This document shows positions 9,338-21,047 of a stretch of 64,000 nt of DNA, piece by piece (positions within the stretch are counted from its first letter, which is position 1; each line of letters starts with the position of its first letter). Origin of the DNA: Oscarella lobularis (lineage: Eukaryota; Porifera; Homoscleromorpha; Homosclerophorida; Oscarellidae); the NCBI RefSeq assembly GCF_947507565.1, contig NC_089180.1:1550001-1614000 (forward strand), given 5' to 3'. The position numbers and the translations under genes are program-made. Below the pieces are notes generated by a model, which had not been told where the DNA came from, did not search any database, and was given only the letters and a program-made list of their open reading frames with translations.

Positions 9338-11402
9338 AAAGCGTCAGTGACACGTGACGAGAAAAAGCCTGATTTGGAAATACCTACTAAAACTTGGCTA
9401 TTGTTTGTCGCCGTGAAACAAGCGAATTTCGACGAAATGAAACGATTGCTCGACCTCAAAGGCGACGTTCATCACGACCACGTACGAAAAGAGATAAAAA
9501 ATCGCGACGTCATATATAAAAGGAGGATTTTGATTGTAGAACGGGCTGAGCGTAGTGGTCTCTCTATACCTACGTCGACTAACACCTCTAAATCATTGAT
9601 TGCTCTTTTCCTACTATAGTACGGTTGGACGCCGCCGCACTGGGCCTGCTGGGCGGGACACCCCGATTACGTGCAAGGTAAAGAGGGGGAAAATGAGATG
9701 GGACCGGATCCCTCGTGAGACGACGCCCCCGCTTCTCGTCGGAGCGCCGCTCCGATCGGCGGCGGCGACGGCGACGCCCGCGCGCGGACGCATGTCGTAA
9801 ACAGGATCGCGCGCACGCGAGCGTTTGACACAGAGTCCCGACGTCGATACGAGCCATATTTGGCGCGCCGGTGAAAACAAGTCGCGCGCGCGTGACGGGG
9901 TGTTCGCGGCACGCGCGATTGGGGGACCGTGTTTTCGGGCCTCCTCGAAATCATAACAAGATTGAAGTGCGTCTCACGCCCCCACTTTTTCAAATAGATC
10001 GACGCGAATTGCGTTCACGGAGCGGCGATCAACGGCCACGCGAACGTCATTCGCGTCTTGGCTCAATCGTCCAAGTGCGATTTCAACGTGCAGAGAAAGG
10101 TGTGTATGGGAAGTATTTGAACTTTTCGATTGTTCTATTCTTTTTCTGTGGGGAGAAAGGATGGCTGGGCTCCTATACATCTGACGTCGCATAACGGTCA
10201 CTATAAAATCGTCGAGATACTTCTCGCCGCCTGAGCGCCCATCGACATGCCACACAAGGTAAATAAATTCCCCCTTCGATGCTCCCACATGTAAACAAGT
10301 GGGTTTTTTTCTTCTTAAGTTTGGTTGCACGCTCTGCATGACTCTGTCCAGTGGGGTCAAAAGCGGATCGTGCGGCTTCTCTTGGAGACCGATTGTCGTG
10401 TGACGGCGAAAAACAACGTAAGTGCCGCCGCCACCGCACGTTTCCGGCCTCCCTCTACCCTCCGGTCGCATCTATCTAATCGGTCGCCTTCTAGAAGAAC
10501 AAACACACTCCACTGGATATGGCGAAGCTCGAAGGGCAAAGGGAAATTGCGCAACTTCTCGACGCCGGAATAAATGTAAGGGAGGGTTCGTTACGTGGGC
10601 CTCTAGGGCGAAAACGTCGGAATGTGTGAAACATTAGTCCAACTCCCCCGGAATGTCTCTGTTAACGTGTCTGTTTGCGTCGCCAAATCGGCACCCTTTC
10701 TAATCATATCTCCCTAGCCCCCAAGGCGAGTCCTAATCTCGATATAGATAGATAGTACATGCGCCCCACACACGCGCGTAGAACCTCAACCTCGACTATA
10801 ATAGTAGAGACGATTAGTCAAGTCTCTCAAATGGAAACATAGTCAGTTCATACTTTGATACCGCAAACACACTCTAGCAGGGACATAACGAAACGACCGT
10901 CTTCTCTAAACCTCGGATGTATCCTACGGCGGGAAGCGACCTTCCTACGCTCCACCTAATCAAATTCTATACATTCCGGTTTAAACTAGAACGGACGCTA
11001 TTAATACTTTGAGATCGGTCACTCATCTGTTTCCCTATTAATTATTTATCTTTTCTAGGCAAAGGAAACGACTCCCGAGCTCGCTAGCAAGTGGTCGGAC
11101 GTGCGCAAACTACTCTTCGTCAACGAAGACGGAAAGCTCAAGTTCAACCACTCGGAGAGCAAGTGGAAGTGGAAAAAGCGCATGGAAGAGACGTGCGAAA
11201 CGTATCGACGTTCGAGTCAGGAAAAAATTGAGAACGTCGAACGCCAATCGGCGGAGCGCGTCGACGCAACCGTGCGCCAATGCGACGCGAAAATCGACGA
11301 AATTAAACAGGAGTGCGCGCGTCGTATATCGCAACTCGAGCAATGACTCCAAGAAAAGGAACGCGATCTCGTCGAAACGATCGAACGACGTCGAGAAATG
11401 TA
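9338..11402 (+). pseudogene. Ankyrin-repeat protein with C-terminal coiled coil
   Basis: Seven or so exons join in phase. The repeats read WLLFVAVKQANFDEMKRLLD (exon ending 9480), YGWTPPHWACWAGHPDYVQ (9620-9677), HGAAINGHANVIRVL (about 10000-10100), DGWAPIHLTSHNGHYKIVEI (about 10160), WLHALHDSVQWGQKRIVRLL (about 10322) and HTPLDMAKLEGQREIAQLLD (about 10500-10574). The last exon (about 11060 on) is a Glu/Arg-rich coiled coil. Ankyrin repeats mediate protein binding; no partner can be named. Two in-frame TGA codons interrupt it, one where the repeat would have Gly (LLAA-stop-APID, about 10231) and one in the coil (QLEQ-stop-LQEKE, about 11345), so it is probably decayed. The true start is not clear; the first block has no convincing ATG. 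Confidence 0.65.
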
Positions 11403-11608
11403 ACGTCGCGCCGCCGATCGGGCGGTGCGACGAAACGGGACGACAAGCGCGCCGAAATTTCCGCTTACGTCGAAATATCGTCGCGTCGGTCACGTGTGCT
11501 TGCCCGCTTAGAATTTAATTATAAACGCTTCAGAATTATTTTCGCTTTAAGAATGAACTCGATGCTTTTCTACCCCTGGCGGGGCTTATTCGTCGTGTAA
11601 TTAATAAT

Positions 11609-14600
11609 TCATTGGATTCGTCTAGCGCGCGCCGCGTCTCTCTGCTGAAAAAATATTTCGCGGGCTCTATCGTATAACGCTTGGTCGTATTTGAGGTTTT
11701 CTCGTACGATGGGATCGTGCTTTAGTTCGTTTATCAATGCGGAGCGCGTTTCTGTCACGTCCGAGTCGGCTATCGCCGCGTTTTCCCGCTTTTTTGCGCA
11801 CGCTACGAAATCGATCCCGTATACTTCGGTCATCAAATGTTCGAGCAAGCCAATAACCGCGAAACGATTCGACAGATCATCGACTATAAATCTAGCAAAC
11901 TCGTTCAAGCGAAACGCGTCGCGTTCCATGAGCGCTCGCTGTCGAAAACAACACGGCTCCTTGGCCCATTGATCGACACGTGACAGACTAGATAATGATG
12001 GCCTTTCGTGAACCATCATGGGATCCCCGAACACCCCCAGCGCATTCTTATTACTCTAAGTTTTGTAAAGCCTTTTTGCATACTCTGCATCGCACTGCCT
12101 AACCACGTGAGTTGGCATGCTTTATTTTTGGCAAAAGTCTACAATTTGACCTCTTATGTAAGCGTGACACAGGGCTATACCTCTCCTAACCCCAACCTCT
12201 GCCCCTTTGGGTGATCGTGTCACGAGGCCCATTATCAGCTCGCAGTTGGGTTTGCGTGCTGCGAGCTGCGCTCGCAGCACGACAAACCCAACGTGCTCCT
12301 TTACTGCGTTCCCTTTATGAATGTTACTGATAAAGCTCATTGCTATGTGCCCGTTATGTTTAATAGTACAGTGCCAATCAGCATAAACTTCCAAAATGAC
12401 TCTCGCGCGCTAATCCTCACGAAATTTAAATTCTTTTAACTTTTGGGGTTTCTGTACCCGTAATTCAAAAAAAGACACTTTACGCAAGCATTTTAGCAAA
12501 AAAGCGAACTAAATCGCTTCACCCGTTCGTCAGAAAAAAATGATGTCGCAGTTTGTGCGTCGTTTTGGGCTTTGCGATTTTTTGGCTTCCTATGAGCATC
12601 GCGCCAAACCCCGCCTATCGTTTTCTGCATCTTATTAGTTTATCTAAATTTTCATAATAGCGATTTGCGATTTATGCGATCGTTTTCTCGGTAGAGCAAT
12701 TTTTCTCCAAATAAGTCCTTCTCGTTTTCGCGATTTTTCTATCTCAGCGTACCCTATAGTTCGAATTTTTTTTAACTGATGCGTAGGGAAAGGGTAGATC
12801 TAACTTTTCATAATAGGGATTTCTCAAATTTGGCTTCGTTTTTGAGATTCGAACGCCAAAAGAATTTGCTAATTATGGCCTAGCGCGCGCACCAGTTTTA
12901 GACAGAAAATCGTCTCGATTTTCGGCATTACGAGGGTCCGTTTTAGATTTCGTGAATGACAATTACTTTGTTAGTACATAATGCGTCCTATGCGAGTTGT
13001 AGAAAGAATTTCTCGGCGTTTTTTGCTTTTTTCGAGATACCGCCTGTTGGCGTCACTCCTTTGTGACGTCATTGCACGTGATTAAAGTGCTCCTTTCTAT
13101 TGGCTAAGAAACTAACTGCGTTCTATGATTCCGCGACCCACCCCAAAAAATAGTTTAGGCTTTCCTGAATCTGGCGATGCGCTCAAAAGCCTCGTACGCG
13201 AAATTTACAGCGATATAGCGAGCTTTAGATTTTGGAAGTTTATGCTGATTGGCACTGTATTTATCCTCGATAATGTAGCCTGTATAATATGCCTACTCCT
13301 TCCTGAAAAGTTTTGAACACAATCCGGGGTTCCTATCTACTGTGACGTCGCAATTTTATGTACATTTTGTTCAAAATACGGGAGAGTATGACATCACAAT
13401 GAACGTGGATGTCATAAAGGCACCTGTGTGCGTGATTGGTCTAAGTGCGATTGTGACGTCAGTGTATACCGACAGACAAACACTTTGGTTTTTGGGCGAT
13501 CACGTTTGAGAGCCCCTCACACCAGCGGGCTTCGCCCGCGCGCGCCCTGGTGTTCGGGGAATTACAATACCGCACGTTAAACGCCAGCTGAACCAATAGG
13601 TAGCCTCGATACTCCAGACCCTCGCGCGTTAAGGGGGGTGTGGTTGGCGAGAGGGTCTGGACGCACTCTGTAGAAAGCCGTGTGCAGATCACGTGGTTTT
13701 TCGACCCGAGTGAGCCAATCACAGGTCTCGATACGAATTAGGACACACGTACACTGATTGGACGCGGACCTAACTTCGTTTCGCTACGAGTAATTTAGTT
13801 ACGGCGTACGCTACACTGGGTTCCTATGTAATCGAAGGTTCGCTGCTTTTCCGGGGTGCCTTCTCCCTCAGATCTTCGCGTAAAGTCGTTGGCTATCAAA
13901 GAACCCGAGGGAACGTCAGCGATTGGGAAAAAGCTCGGGCAGACCTCTTGCGGGCCTTCATCCGACGCTCGCGCAACGACGTCCGTACACGCGCGAAGAG
14001 ATTTCCTTCGTTTAGGGACTTCCGCGACCGTTTTATCGAGTGGGAGTGCCCATTAGGGGAAGGTACAGTACATTTGTTAACGAAGTTAGGTCCTCGTCCA
14101 ATCAGTGTACGCGTGTCGTAATTGGTACCGAGACCCGTGATTGGCTCACTCGGCTCGAAAAACCACGTGATCTGCACACGGCTTTCTACAGATAGTCCAG
14201 ACCCTCGCGCGTTAAGGGGGGTGTGGTTGGCGAGAGGGTCTGGAGCACTCTGTAGAAAGCCGTGTGCAGATCACGTGGTTTTTCGAACCGAGCGAGCCAA
14301 TCACAGGTCTCGATACGCATTAGGACACACGTACACTGATTGGACGCGGACCTAACTTCGTTAACAAATGTACTATTGTACCTTCCCCTAATGGGCACTC
14401 CTACTCGATAAAACGGTCGCGGAAGTTCTAAACGAAGGAAATCTCTTCGCGCGTGTACGGACATCGCTGCGCGAACGTCGGATGAAGGCCCGCAAGAGGT
14501 CTGCCCGAGCTTTTTCCCAATCGCTGACGTTCTCTCGGGTTCTTTGATAGCCAACGACTTTACGCGAAGATCTGAAGGAGAAGGCACGCCGGAAAAGCAG

Positions 14601-15555
14601 CGAACCTTCGATTACATAGGAACCCGTTGTAGCGTACGCCATAACTAAGTTAGGTCCGCGTCCAATCAGTGTACGTGTGTCCTAATTCGTATCGAGACCT
14701 GTGATTGGCTCACTCGGTTCGAAAAACCACGTGATCTGCACACGGCTTTCTACAGAGTGCGTCCAGACCCTCTCGCCAACCACACCCCCCTTAACGAGGG
14801 TCTGGAGTATCGAGGCTATTCTACAGATTGCGTCCCTCCCTAACGCGCGAGGGTCTGGAGTATCGAGGCTAACCAATAGGAAGCTTCGCTGGTGAACGGC
14901 CCACTCGCGAAGCGACGCGTTGCGCGCGTCCAGTTGCGGACTGGCGCAAAGCATATCGTCCGGCTCGCGTTTACAGTAGAAATAACTCGAAACGATTCGC
15001 GCTACGGGATCGCGAAGCACGATAAAGTACGAACAAGGCCACGCCTTCTCGGTGACGTCATCGCACATGCCCATCGTATTTGGGCCTTCTATGAATGAAT
15101 ATGCTCGAGTTAATTTGCATTGCCAATAGAGTCTGCTATCTGTGTGGGCGACTGCCCCGTATATCCGTGCCGGTTTGAGTCAGAAGTCGATCGGGGGAGC
15201 CGAGTAGATCGCGTAGGCATTTGCGCATTGTCGTTCCGCCCGCTTTTTGATGGTGGATATATACTGCCACGCCTTTTCTATATTGGTTCCTAGTTGGGGG
15301 CCTCGGTGTGGTGAAATAGTTTCGTAGGCAGTTATTGCACGGTCGGGTTGCGTAGTCGAAGCGATTTAGTACGGATACGGTGAATTTGACGCCCGAAAAG
15401 GCGACGATTTCCGTTCGAGACGTGGGGAGGGAACGCAAAGGCTTTTGTCTACCTCTCGACGCTCGCACCCGACGTACCTTTAGTCGAACAGCATAGAGAA
15501 TGACCGAGAACGCTGATAGGAGTAGAAGGAGAGCTAAGATCCTTCTTCTTCGCAT
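11609..15555 (-). CDS. Golgi-type sulfotransferase, disrupted by a MITE
   Basis: ATG at 15555 begins a type II membrane protein: short basic tail, then a hydrophobic anchor ILALLLLLSAFSVILYAV, a basic stem, and the PAPS 5'-phosphosulfate motif YIHHQKAGGTTMRKC. The 3'-phosphate motif FIVLRDPVARIVSSYFYC follows at about 15010-14960, then REWAVHQRSFLLV. At that point a 1271-bp element with a 9-bp duplication is inserted in the coding exon. Coding resumes as QLAFNVRYC on its far side (about 13590). A C-terminal exon at 12034-11609 reads LSNRFAVIGLLEHLMTEVYG, typical of family-2 carbohydrate sulfotransferases. A second, Tc1-like MITE lies between these exons. The acceptor sugar cannot be told. Intron limits near 15130 are uncertain and a frame change is possible there. 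Confidence 0.65.
12369..13257. mobile_element. Tc1-like MITE (889 bp)
   Basis: CAGTGCCAATCAGCATAAAC continues to 31 matching bases that are perfectly inverted at the other end (GTTTATGCTGATTGGCACTG), with TA on each outer side. Ends of the CAGTG...CACTG type plus TA are typical of Tc1/mariner elements. The 830-bp interior is AT-rich with long T runs, and I see no transposase frame. It lies in a non-coding part of the sulfotransferase locus. Confidence 0.7.
13601..14871. mobile_element. Mutator-like MITE, quasi-palindromic, inserted in sulfotransferase exon
   Basis: Ends TAGCCTCGATACTCCAGACC and its reverse complement. The element is flanked by ACCAATAGG on both sides (13592-13600 and 14872-14880), a 9-bp target duplication. 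Long terminal repeats and a 9-bp duplication fit Mutator-like elements. Inside are two copies of a roughly 600-bp unit in opposite orientation, each opening with a CCAGACCCTC...GAGGGTCTGG hairpin, so the whole forms a large imperfect palindrome. The right end carries an extra partial terminal repeat (about 14815-14871). Open frames inside mirror each other and are not convincing genes. Confidence 0.75.
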
Positions 15556-15688
15556 ATGTAAACTAATGAGTGATGACGTTCTCTGTTGACGTCACGTATC
15601 ACGTGAAGCCTCTAGCACTTCCATTCAATTTCAAATTGACTGTCTGTCGATATAGCGCTTGAGATTTCTTCGTTGTTTAAGTTGAACA

Positions 15689-15841
15689 ATGAAGCAAGCG
15701 TATATTATTTTGGGTGTGTTCTTCGGCGCGTTGGGTATCGAATACCACAAGTACGGGAATGTGTATTTCTCGGATAATATATTGCCTCTTGTTGAATCTG
15801 CTCGTGCCTGTCTAAACTGGCTTGGTAAGAAAACAGCATGA
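15689..15841 (+). CDS. Small unknown protein or first exon, one membrane segment
   Basis: ATG at 15689 opens MKQAYIILGVFFGALGIEYH, a hydrophobic N-terminus like a signal anchor, followed by YGNVYFSDNILPLVESARAC. A good donor (GGTAAGA) follows NWLG at about 15823; read through, the frame ends after KKTA. It is divergent from the sulfotransferase (starts 134 bp apart), so the two may share a promoter region rich in CACGTGA and TGACGTCA motifs. I do not recognise the product. Downstream sequence is replaced by a LINE, so any further exons are lost. Confidence 0.4.
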   Translation: MKQAYIILGVFFGALGIEYHKYGNVYFSDNILPLVESARACLNWLGKKTA

Positions 15842-16038
15842 ATTGCATGATGATCGTTGCACATTGACCTTCACAGATCATCATGCAGTTACAGACAGTA
15901 AACGCAACCTTTAGTGGATGGCCATGGGATCCGTCCAAAGAGGAAACCCATCTGGTTTTTGATAATTGACTCGAGTAAAAAATGCATGGCTATACTCGCA
16001 GTTTCTCTTTCTATATTGCATGTGCTCAGAAAAAGATA

Positions 16039-17336
16039 TCGATGCGGCGAACATAATCATTAAGAAGGCCTTTGACACAGTCGATCACAGTTTACTTCTC
16101 CGAGGTCTGTCATCGTGTGGAGTGAAGGGAAAGGTCCTGGCATGGCTCTCTTCTTACCTCTTGGATCGTTGACAATTTGTCTCGGTCGGCTCTACTGCTT
16201 CGAACTTGTCGCCAGTTAGGAGAGGAGTGCCTCAAGGTTCAAAATTAGGTCCTCTTTTATTCAATTTCTTCACCCGGAATATCACCTCGGTCGTCTCTTC
16301 TCAATCGTCTCTAATCCTTTACGCAGATGATGCCTGTCTTTATTCCAGCAACGAAACTTTTGAGGGAGCGGTTACTCAACTACAACAAGATATTAATAGT
16401 GTGACTTCATGGTACTCTGAGAATCTGATGGCTCTCAATGGTCAAAAATCGGCTTTTCTGCTTTTTCCCAAGTTTCGTGATACTGAAGACACGTCGATCT
16501 ATACGGTTTCGGTCAATAATGTCATTCTGTCGCCTTCACCTCACGTGAGATACCTCGGGGTTTTGATTGATAGTCGTCTATCGTGGAAACCGCAGATGGA
16601 CAACGTCATTAGGAAGGTTGGCCGAAAAATTGGTGTTCTTTACCGATGTCATCGTCTGTTATCCAACGCAGCTCGACTAGCGTTTGTTCGCTCAGTCATT
16701 CAACCGGACCTTGACTACGGGGCTGCCGTTTGGGCGGACGGATCAGCTGGCGTAATCAGCCGCTTAGCACAGATAGAAAAGAGGTATCTCCGTTGTCTGG
16801 CTGGTTTGCGTTATGACGATTCTACGGCCTCTGTTGGAGGAGTAGCAGCACTTCTCGATCTATTTCGTCTCAATCCAATTCGCACAAGGCATGCTACTCA
16901 ACTATAGGAATGTTGAGTTACCGCTGCTTGTGCAACTCCGCCACAGCTTCTGTTCTCGCGGCGAAAATTGGGCGTATTCAGCGCACCGGTGCCGCCACTC
17001 GTCTCAGTGCTTCTGGGGTCAACGTCATCCGACCACGCACCGAGGCACTTCGTCGTTCTCCATTCTTTCGGGCTCAAACTCTATGGAATTCGCTTCCGGC
17101 AATCATAAGAGGGAGTAATGATCCCGCGATCTTTAAATTGGGCCTGAAGAACTATTTCAATCAAAACTCTGTGTACTGATTTAGAGGTTATATAGTTATA
17201 GTTGTAAATATTGTCATTTTTCTCTTTTCTCCTTTTGCTGTCATTCCCCTGTATACGGTTTCCTGGAAGATCGGCCCACGTGCTGAAGGATTTCCGTATT
17301 AAAATAAAACTGTGAACTGAACTGAACTGAACTGAA
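16039..17336 (+). mobile_element. 5'-truncated non-LTR retrotransposon (LINE), reverse transcriptase part
   Basis: Reverse transcriptase motifs appear in order: KKAFDTVDHSLLLRGL, RRGVPQGSKLGPLLF and the catalytic ILYADDACLYS, then the thumb and C-terminal region with YLGVLIDSRLSWKPQMDNV and FFRAQTLWNSLPA. There is no endonuclease domain, and homology starts in the fingers, so the copy is 5' truncated. An in-frame TGA follows YLLDR (about 16171) and another frame change occurs near 16905. The 3' end is a short ACTGA tandem (17312-17336) and not a poly-A tail, as in several CR1/Jockey-related groups. The clade assignment is tentative. Confidence 0.85.
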
Positions 17337-17590
17337 GGAGGAAACGTCCCGGACGTGCGCGAACTCCACGAACAAATCCAAGTTACTACACTGATGCAGT
17401 GACCCATTCCAAACAATTGAATAACACTTACTACACAAAAAAACTAACATCTCATACGGTTTGTCTTCAGCCCTGGACGTAACGAACGATGTGAGAGTGA
17501 GAGCCGAGGACGGCGTGAGCACACACTTCACGAAACACGGCTCGTCTAAAAAACTCGTCTGCTATTGGATTTTTCGACCTTTTCAACACA

Positions 17591-18100
17591 TCCGTCTGTC
17601 TACAACGACGTCACAAGCATGTGACCGCCGCCATTTTAAGTCCAATTCGATAGGCGGAAATGAGCTCTCCTGCCTCGAATCTTTAGTTTCGCTTCTTCGG
17701 CAGTAGCTAGAAAGCTTCTGTAGATGTAGGTACACTAGGTTATCGAGCGCCTAAAGCGCAACTTAGCTCTTAGGAGGCTAAACGAAGGTGGGCGTTCCTC
17801 TAATTCCTGCGTAATTAGCCCTTTCTCACCCAAAACAGAAGCTAACGTTTTTCGCTTCCAGTGGTGTTATGACGTAATCAATTCGCTGCGTTTTCGCTTG
17901 AGAAGCGAAAATTAATTTTTTGCTTAGAGATTTCTCAGAAAAAATAGCATAAAACGTGATGTTGGCCAAATTTTAAACGGAGGATTCGTTTATAAAAATA
18001 ACAACTGTCTCAGAAAGAGATTTAGAGACTCTTTCTAAGAACGCTCGGACTTCATTGCGTGGGCGCGGTGACAAAGTGTCCCGTATTTTAGACAGACGGA
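17591..18100 (+). mobile_element. MITE family 2, copy 2
   Basis: 510-bp copy with the TCCGTCTGTCTACAAC left end and GACAGACGGA right end. It matches the 906-1392 copy through most of its body and has extra bases near the left (AAGTCCAATTCGATAGGCGG). It lies outside the inverted duplication, so it represents an independent insertion of the family. Confidence 0.8.
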
Positions 18101-18289
18101 TAAATGAATCCATCAATGATCATAAGAAACACGTCACAAAGCCCACTAGTGGCCAGCACATTCGTCGTCGTTTCTTCTTTCTAATGGGTCGAAATCTCTC
18201 TATCGTCTTCGATTTGCGCACGGTAGGCGACGTCACTCGAGCGTTCTTCGTCGCCGTGAGCCTCCCCTTTTGTTTTGTTTCTTGTCGTA

Positions 18290-21047
18290 GCCTGCCCGTC
18301 GATCGATTTCGAGTGCGACAACGGGCTCTGCATTTTGAAAGAGTGGCAGTGCGACGACGGCAGAGATTGCTCCGGTATTATTTATTCTCTACGTAGGACG
18401 GCGAGTCGGTCTTCGAATTGGTTTCTGCTTGCAGATATTGACGAGTGCAGCGCAGGGAGACACAATTGCGACGTCAACGCCGCGTGCGACAATACGCATC
18501 GATCGTTTACGTGCACGTGCAAATCAGGCTGGAGCGGAGACGGTAAACGTGCACTGGTCACTTTCTATTTCGCGCGACCTGTTTTCACGTTCCACGACGT
18601 TTTTTTTGTTGCAGACGTCAATGAGTGCGACGCTGGGAATGACTGTCATCCCAACGCGAACTGTGCCAATACGATAGGCTCGTACACTTGCCACTGTCTA
18701 CCGGGATATATTGGAGATGGGATACTCTGTCGAGGTGAGACATCTTCGTTGATATCGTCTAATAAATTCTGATTTTTGATGTGTGAGTAGACGTTAACGA
18801 ATGCGATTCGAACTCAGGTGGATGTAGTAGCGATGCCAATTGCACCAACGTTCCGGGATCGCGGCTGTGCACTTGCAAAAGCGGTTTTACAGGTGATGGA
18901 ATTCGGTGCACTGACATTGACGAGTGCGAGACGAAAAAGGCAAGGTGTGATCCGAAGGCAGACTGCATCGACAGAAACGGATCGTACGACTGTCAGTGTC
19001 GTGACGGTTACAAAGGAGATGGATTTCAATGCATCAGTAAGAAATATTTAGTATTGAATTGATTAAAACGAACGAGATTGTCTTCGCGCGGCAGACGTAA
19101 ATGAATGTATAGCCAACGCTCCGGCATGTCACGACGAACACGCCGTTTGCCACGACAACGATGGGTCGTTCTCTTGCAATTGTACGAGCGGATTCAAAAA
19201 CGTTGGTCCAGACTCTTGTGAAGGTCAGTCGAATGTGTGTGTAATAGATTGGTTGGTTGAAAGCAAGAACGTGTTCTAGATGTCAATGAGTGCCTAGACG
19301 AAACTTACGCTTGTCGCGAGCATTCTCACTGTGTTAATCGAATTGGAAAGAAATATAAATGTGTCTGCGATACGGGCTATCTACGAAATGGGACAATTTG
19401 CTCAGGTCGATTTAACAGTAGTTGAATATCTCAGGTGTGATAGGAGTGTTTTTTTTTAGAAATCCACGAGTGTGCTAACGGTTTTCACACTTGCCACGAA
19501 AACGCTTTTTGCATCAACGTTGCCGGGTCGTTTACGTGTGCCTGTTGCCGATTTATCGGCGACGGCTTCGGGAAGTGCGACGATATCGACGAGTGTCAAG
19601 CAGGAACGAACAAATGCCATGCACGTCCAAGCGGACTGTTCCAACGTCAATGGATCGTACAAATGCCAGTGCCGTTCTGGCTGGAGCGGAGATGGCTATG
19701 TTTGCGCAGGTTTGACTGATATAATTCCAATATGAATTACTCAAATTTAATAGCATTGATTTTTTTGTTGGACGTGAACGAATGTGATGATGGTTCACAC
19801 AAATGCGATGAAAATGCACACTGTACTAACAGGGAGGGATCGTATGACTGCACTTGCAAACAAGGCTATAGGGGAAATGGAAAACAATGCGACGGTCAGT
19901 TTTTTTTTCTGGCTCCGAGAGTGCGTTTTTCATGTTTCCTTTCTAGACATTGACGAATGTGTTGAAAAAAGAGACAACTGCTCTCTCAATGCGGACTGCA
20001 TAGATGAAGAGGGAGGCTTTCGCTGCGAGTGTGACGACGGCTATACTGGCGACGGAGTGACCTGTTCCGACATCGACGAGTGCACAGTTGGGTCGGCTAA
20101 ATGCCCAGAATATTCCCAGTGCGTCAACGAAAACGGAAAGTACTCGTGCCTATGCGACGATGGGTTCAGGACCAAAGTGCAAAGGTGAGTTTTGTTTGTC
20201 GAATTTTGTTTTTTTATTGATGTGACGTTCTGCAGATATTAGCGAGTGCAAGGAAAAAAGTCACAAGTGTGGCGATCATGCAGAGTGTCGCAACAGGGCT
20301 CCTTTTTACAAATGCTCATGCGAGGAGGGATGGGAACTCGAGAAAAACGGCTGCGACTGCTCAAACGTCAACGAATGCGACAAGGGATCGCATGAATGCG
20401 ACGAAAATGCTCGTTGTGATGATACGGACGAATCATACAACTGTAGCTGTTTGTCCGGATATTCTGGCAACGGAACAGAATGCACTGGTAGCGCGAATAG
20501 AGACAAAGTGTGAATGAATGAATGAATGAGAACGCTTTTTCCTTTGCAGATGTTAACGAATGTCTTACTCAGACGGACGACTGTGATTCGAACGCCGATT
20601 GCACGAATACAGACGGCGGTTTCTTTTGCACGTGCCTCGACGGCTTCACCGGAAATGGAATGTCCTTCCAAGGTAGATGATAAAGAGTCTTTTTTTTCGA
20701 GCTCTTCTAATTTTTATTGCGTACTACAATGCAGATATTGATGAATGCGCAATTGGTGCCCACAATTGCGATATCAATGCAAAGTGTAAAAATCGAATTG
20801 GCTCTTTCAAGTGCAATTGTAAGTCCGGCTACACCGGCAGTGGAACACATTGCACCGATAATTAGTGAAGGCGAAGAAAATCCTCCTCCCTGCCACGTTA
20901 ACGCAAATTGTATCAATCAAAACGGTTCACGTGAATGTCAGTGTAAATCGGGATTCACCGGAAACGGTGTCTCGTGCAGCGGTACGTATCTCTTCCTTAT
21001 CATCTCTCGATTCTTTCATAATTTTTTCCCCGTCTCTAGATGTCGAC
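18290..21047 (+). CDS. Secreted or membrane LDLa / multi calcium-binding EGF protein (partial)
   Basis: The first visible exon (18290 on) is an LDL-receptor class A module with [13 protein letters not shown] and WQCDDGRDC. Then about 16 EGF modules follow, mostly one or two per exon, nearly all opening with the calcium-binding consensus D-(I/V)-(D/N)-E-C and containing the Asp/Asn hydroxylation-type stretch C-x-N-x-x-GS-(Y/F)-x-C. All introns sit just before the D-V/I-D-E-C motif in the same phase, the classic shuffled-exon layout of fibrillin-like proteins. No signal peptide exon is seen upstream (MITE copy 2 precedes it), and the 3' end breaks off inside DVDE at about 21053. Small irregularities occur at the last modules (about 20868: stop after CTDN). 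An extracellular matrix or receptor role is likely; the specific protein is unknown. Confidence 0.8.

Noticed and set aside
10225-11350. Reassigned genetic code with TGA as sense
   Set aside because: TGA also serves as a stop in other frames and the affected residues differ (Gly, Arg-like), so point mutations are simpler.
13856-14642. Protein-coding gene inside the Mutator-like MITE
   Set aside because: The frames appear in mirror image because of the palindromic unit and show no family match or conserved start.
16039-17336. Retrovirus or LTR element
   Set aside because: No long terminal repeats, protease, RNase H or integrase; motifs and the short tandem 3' tail fit a LINE.
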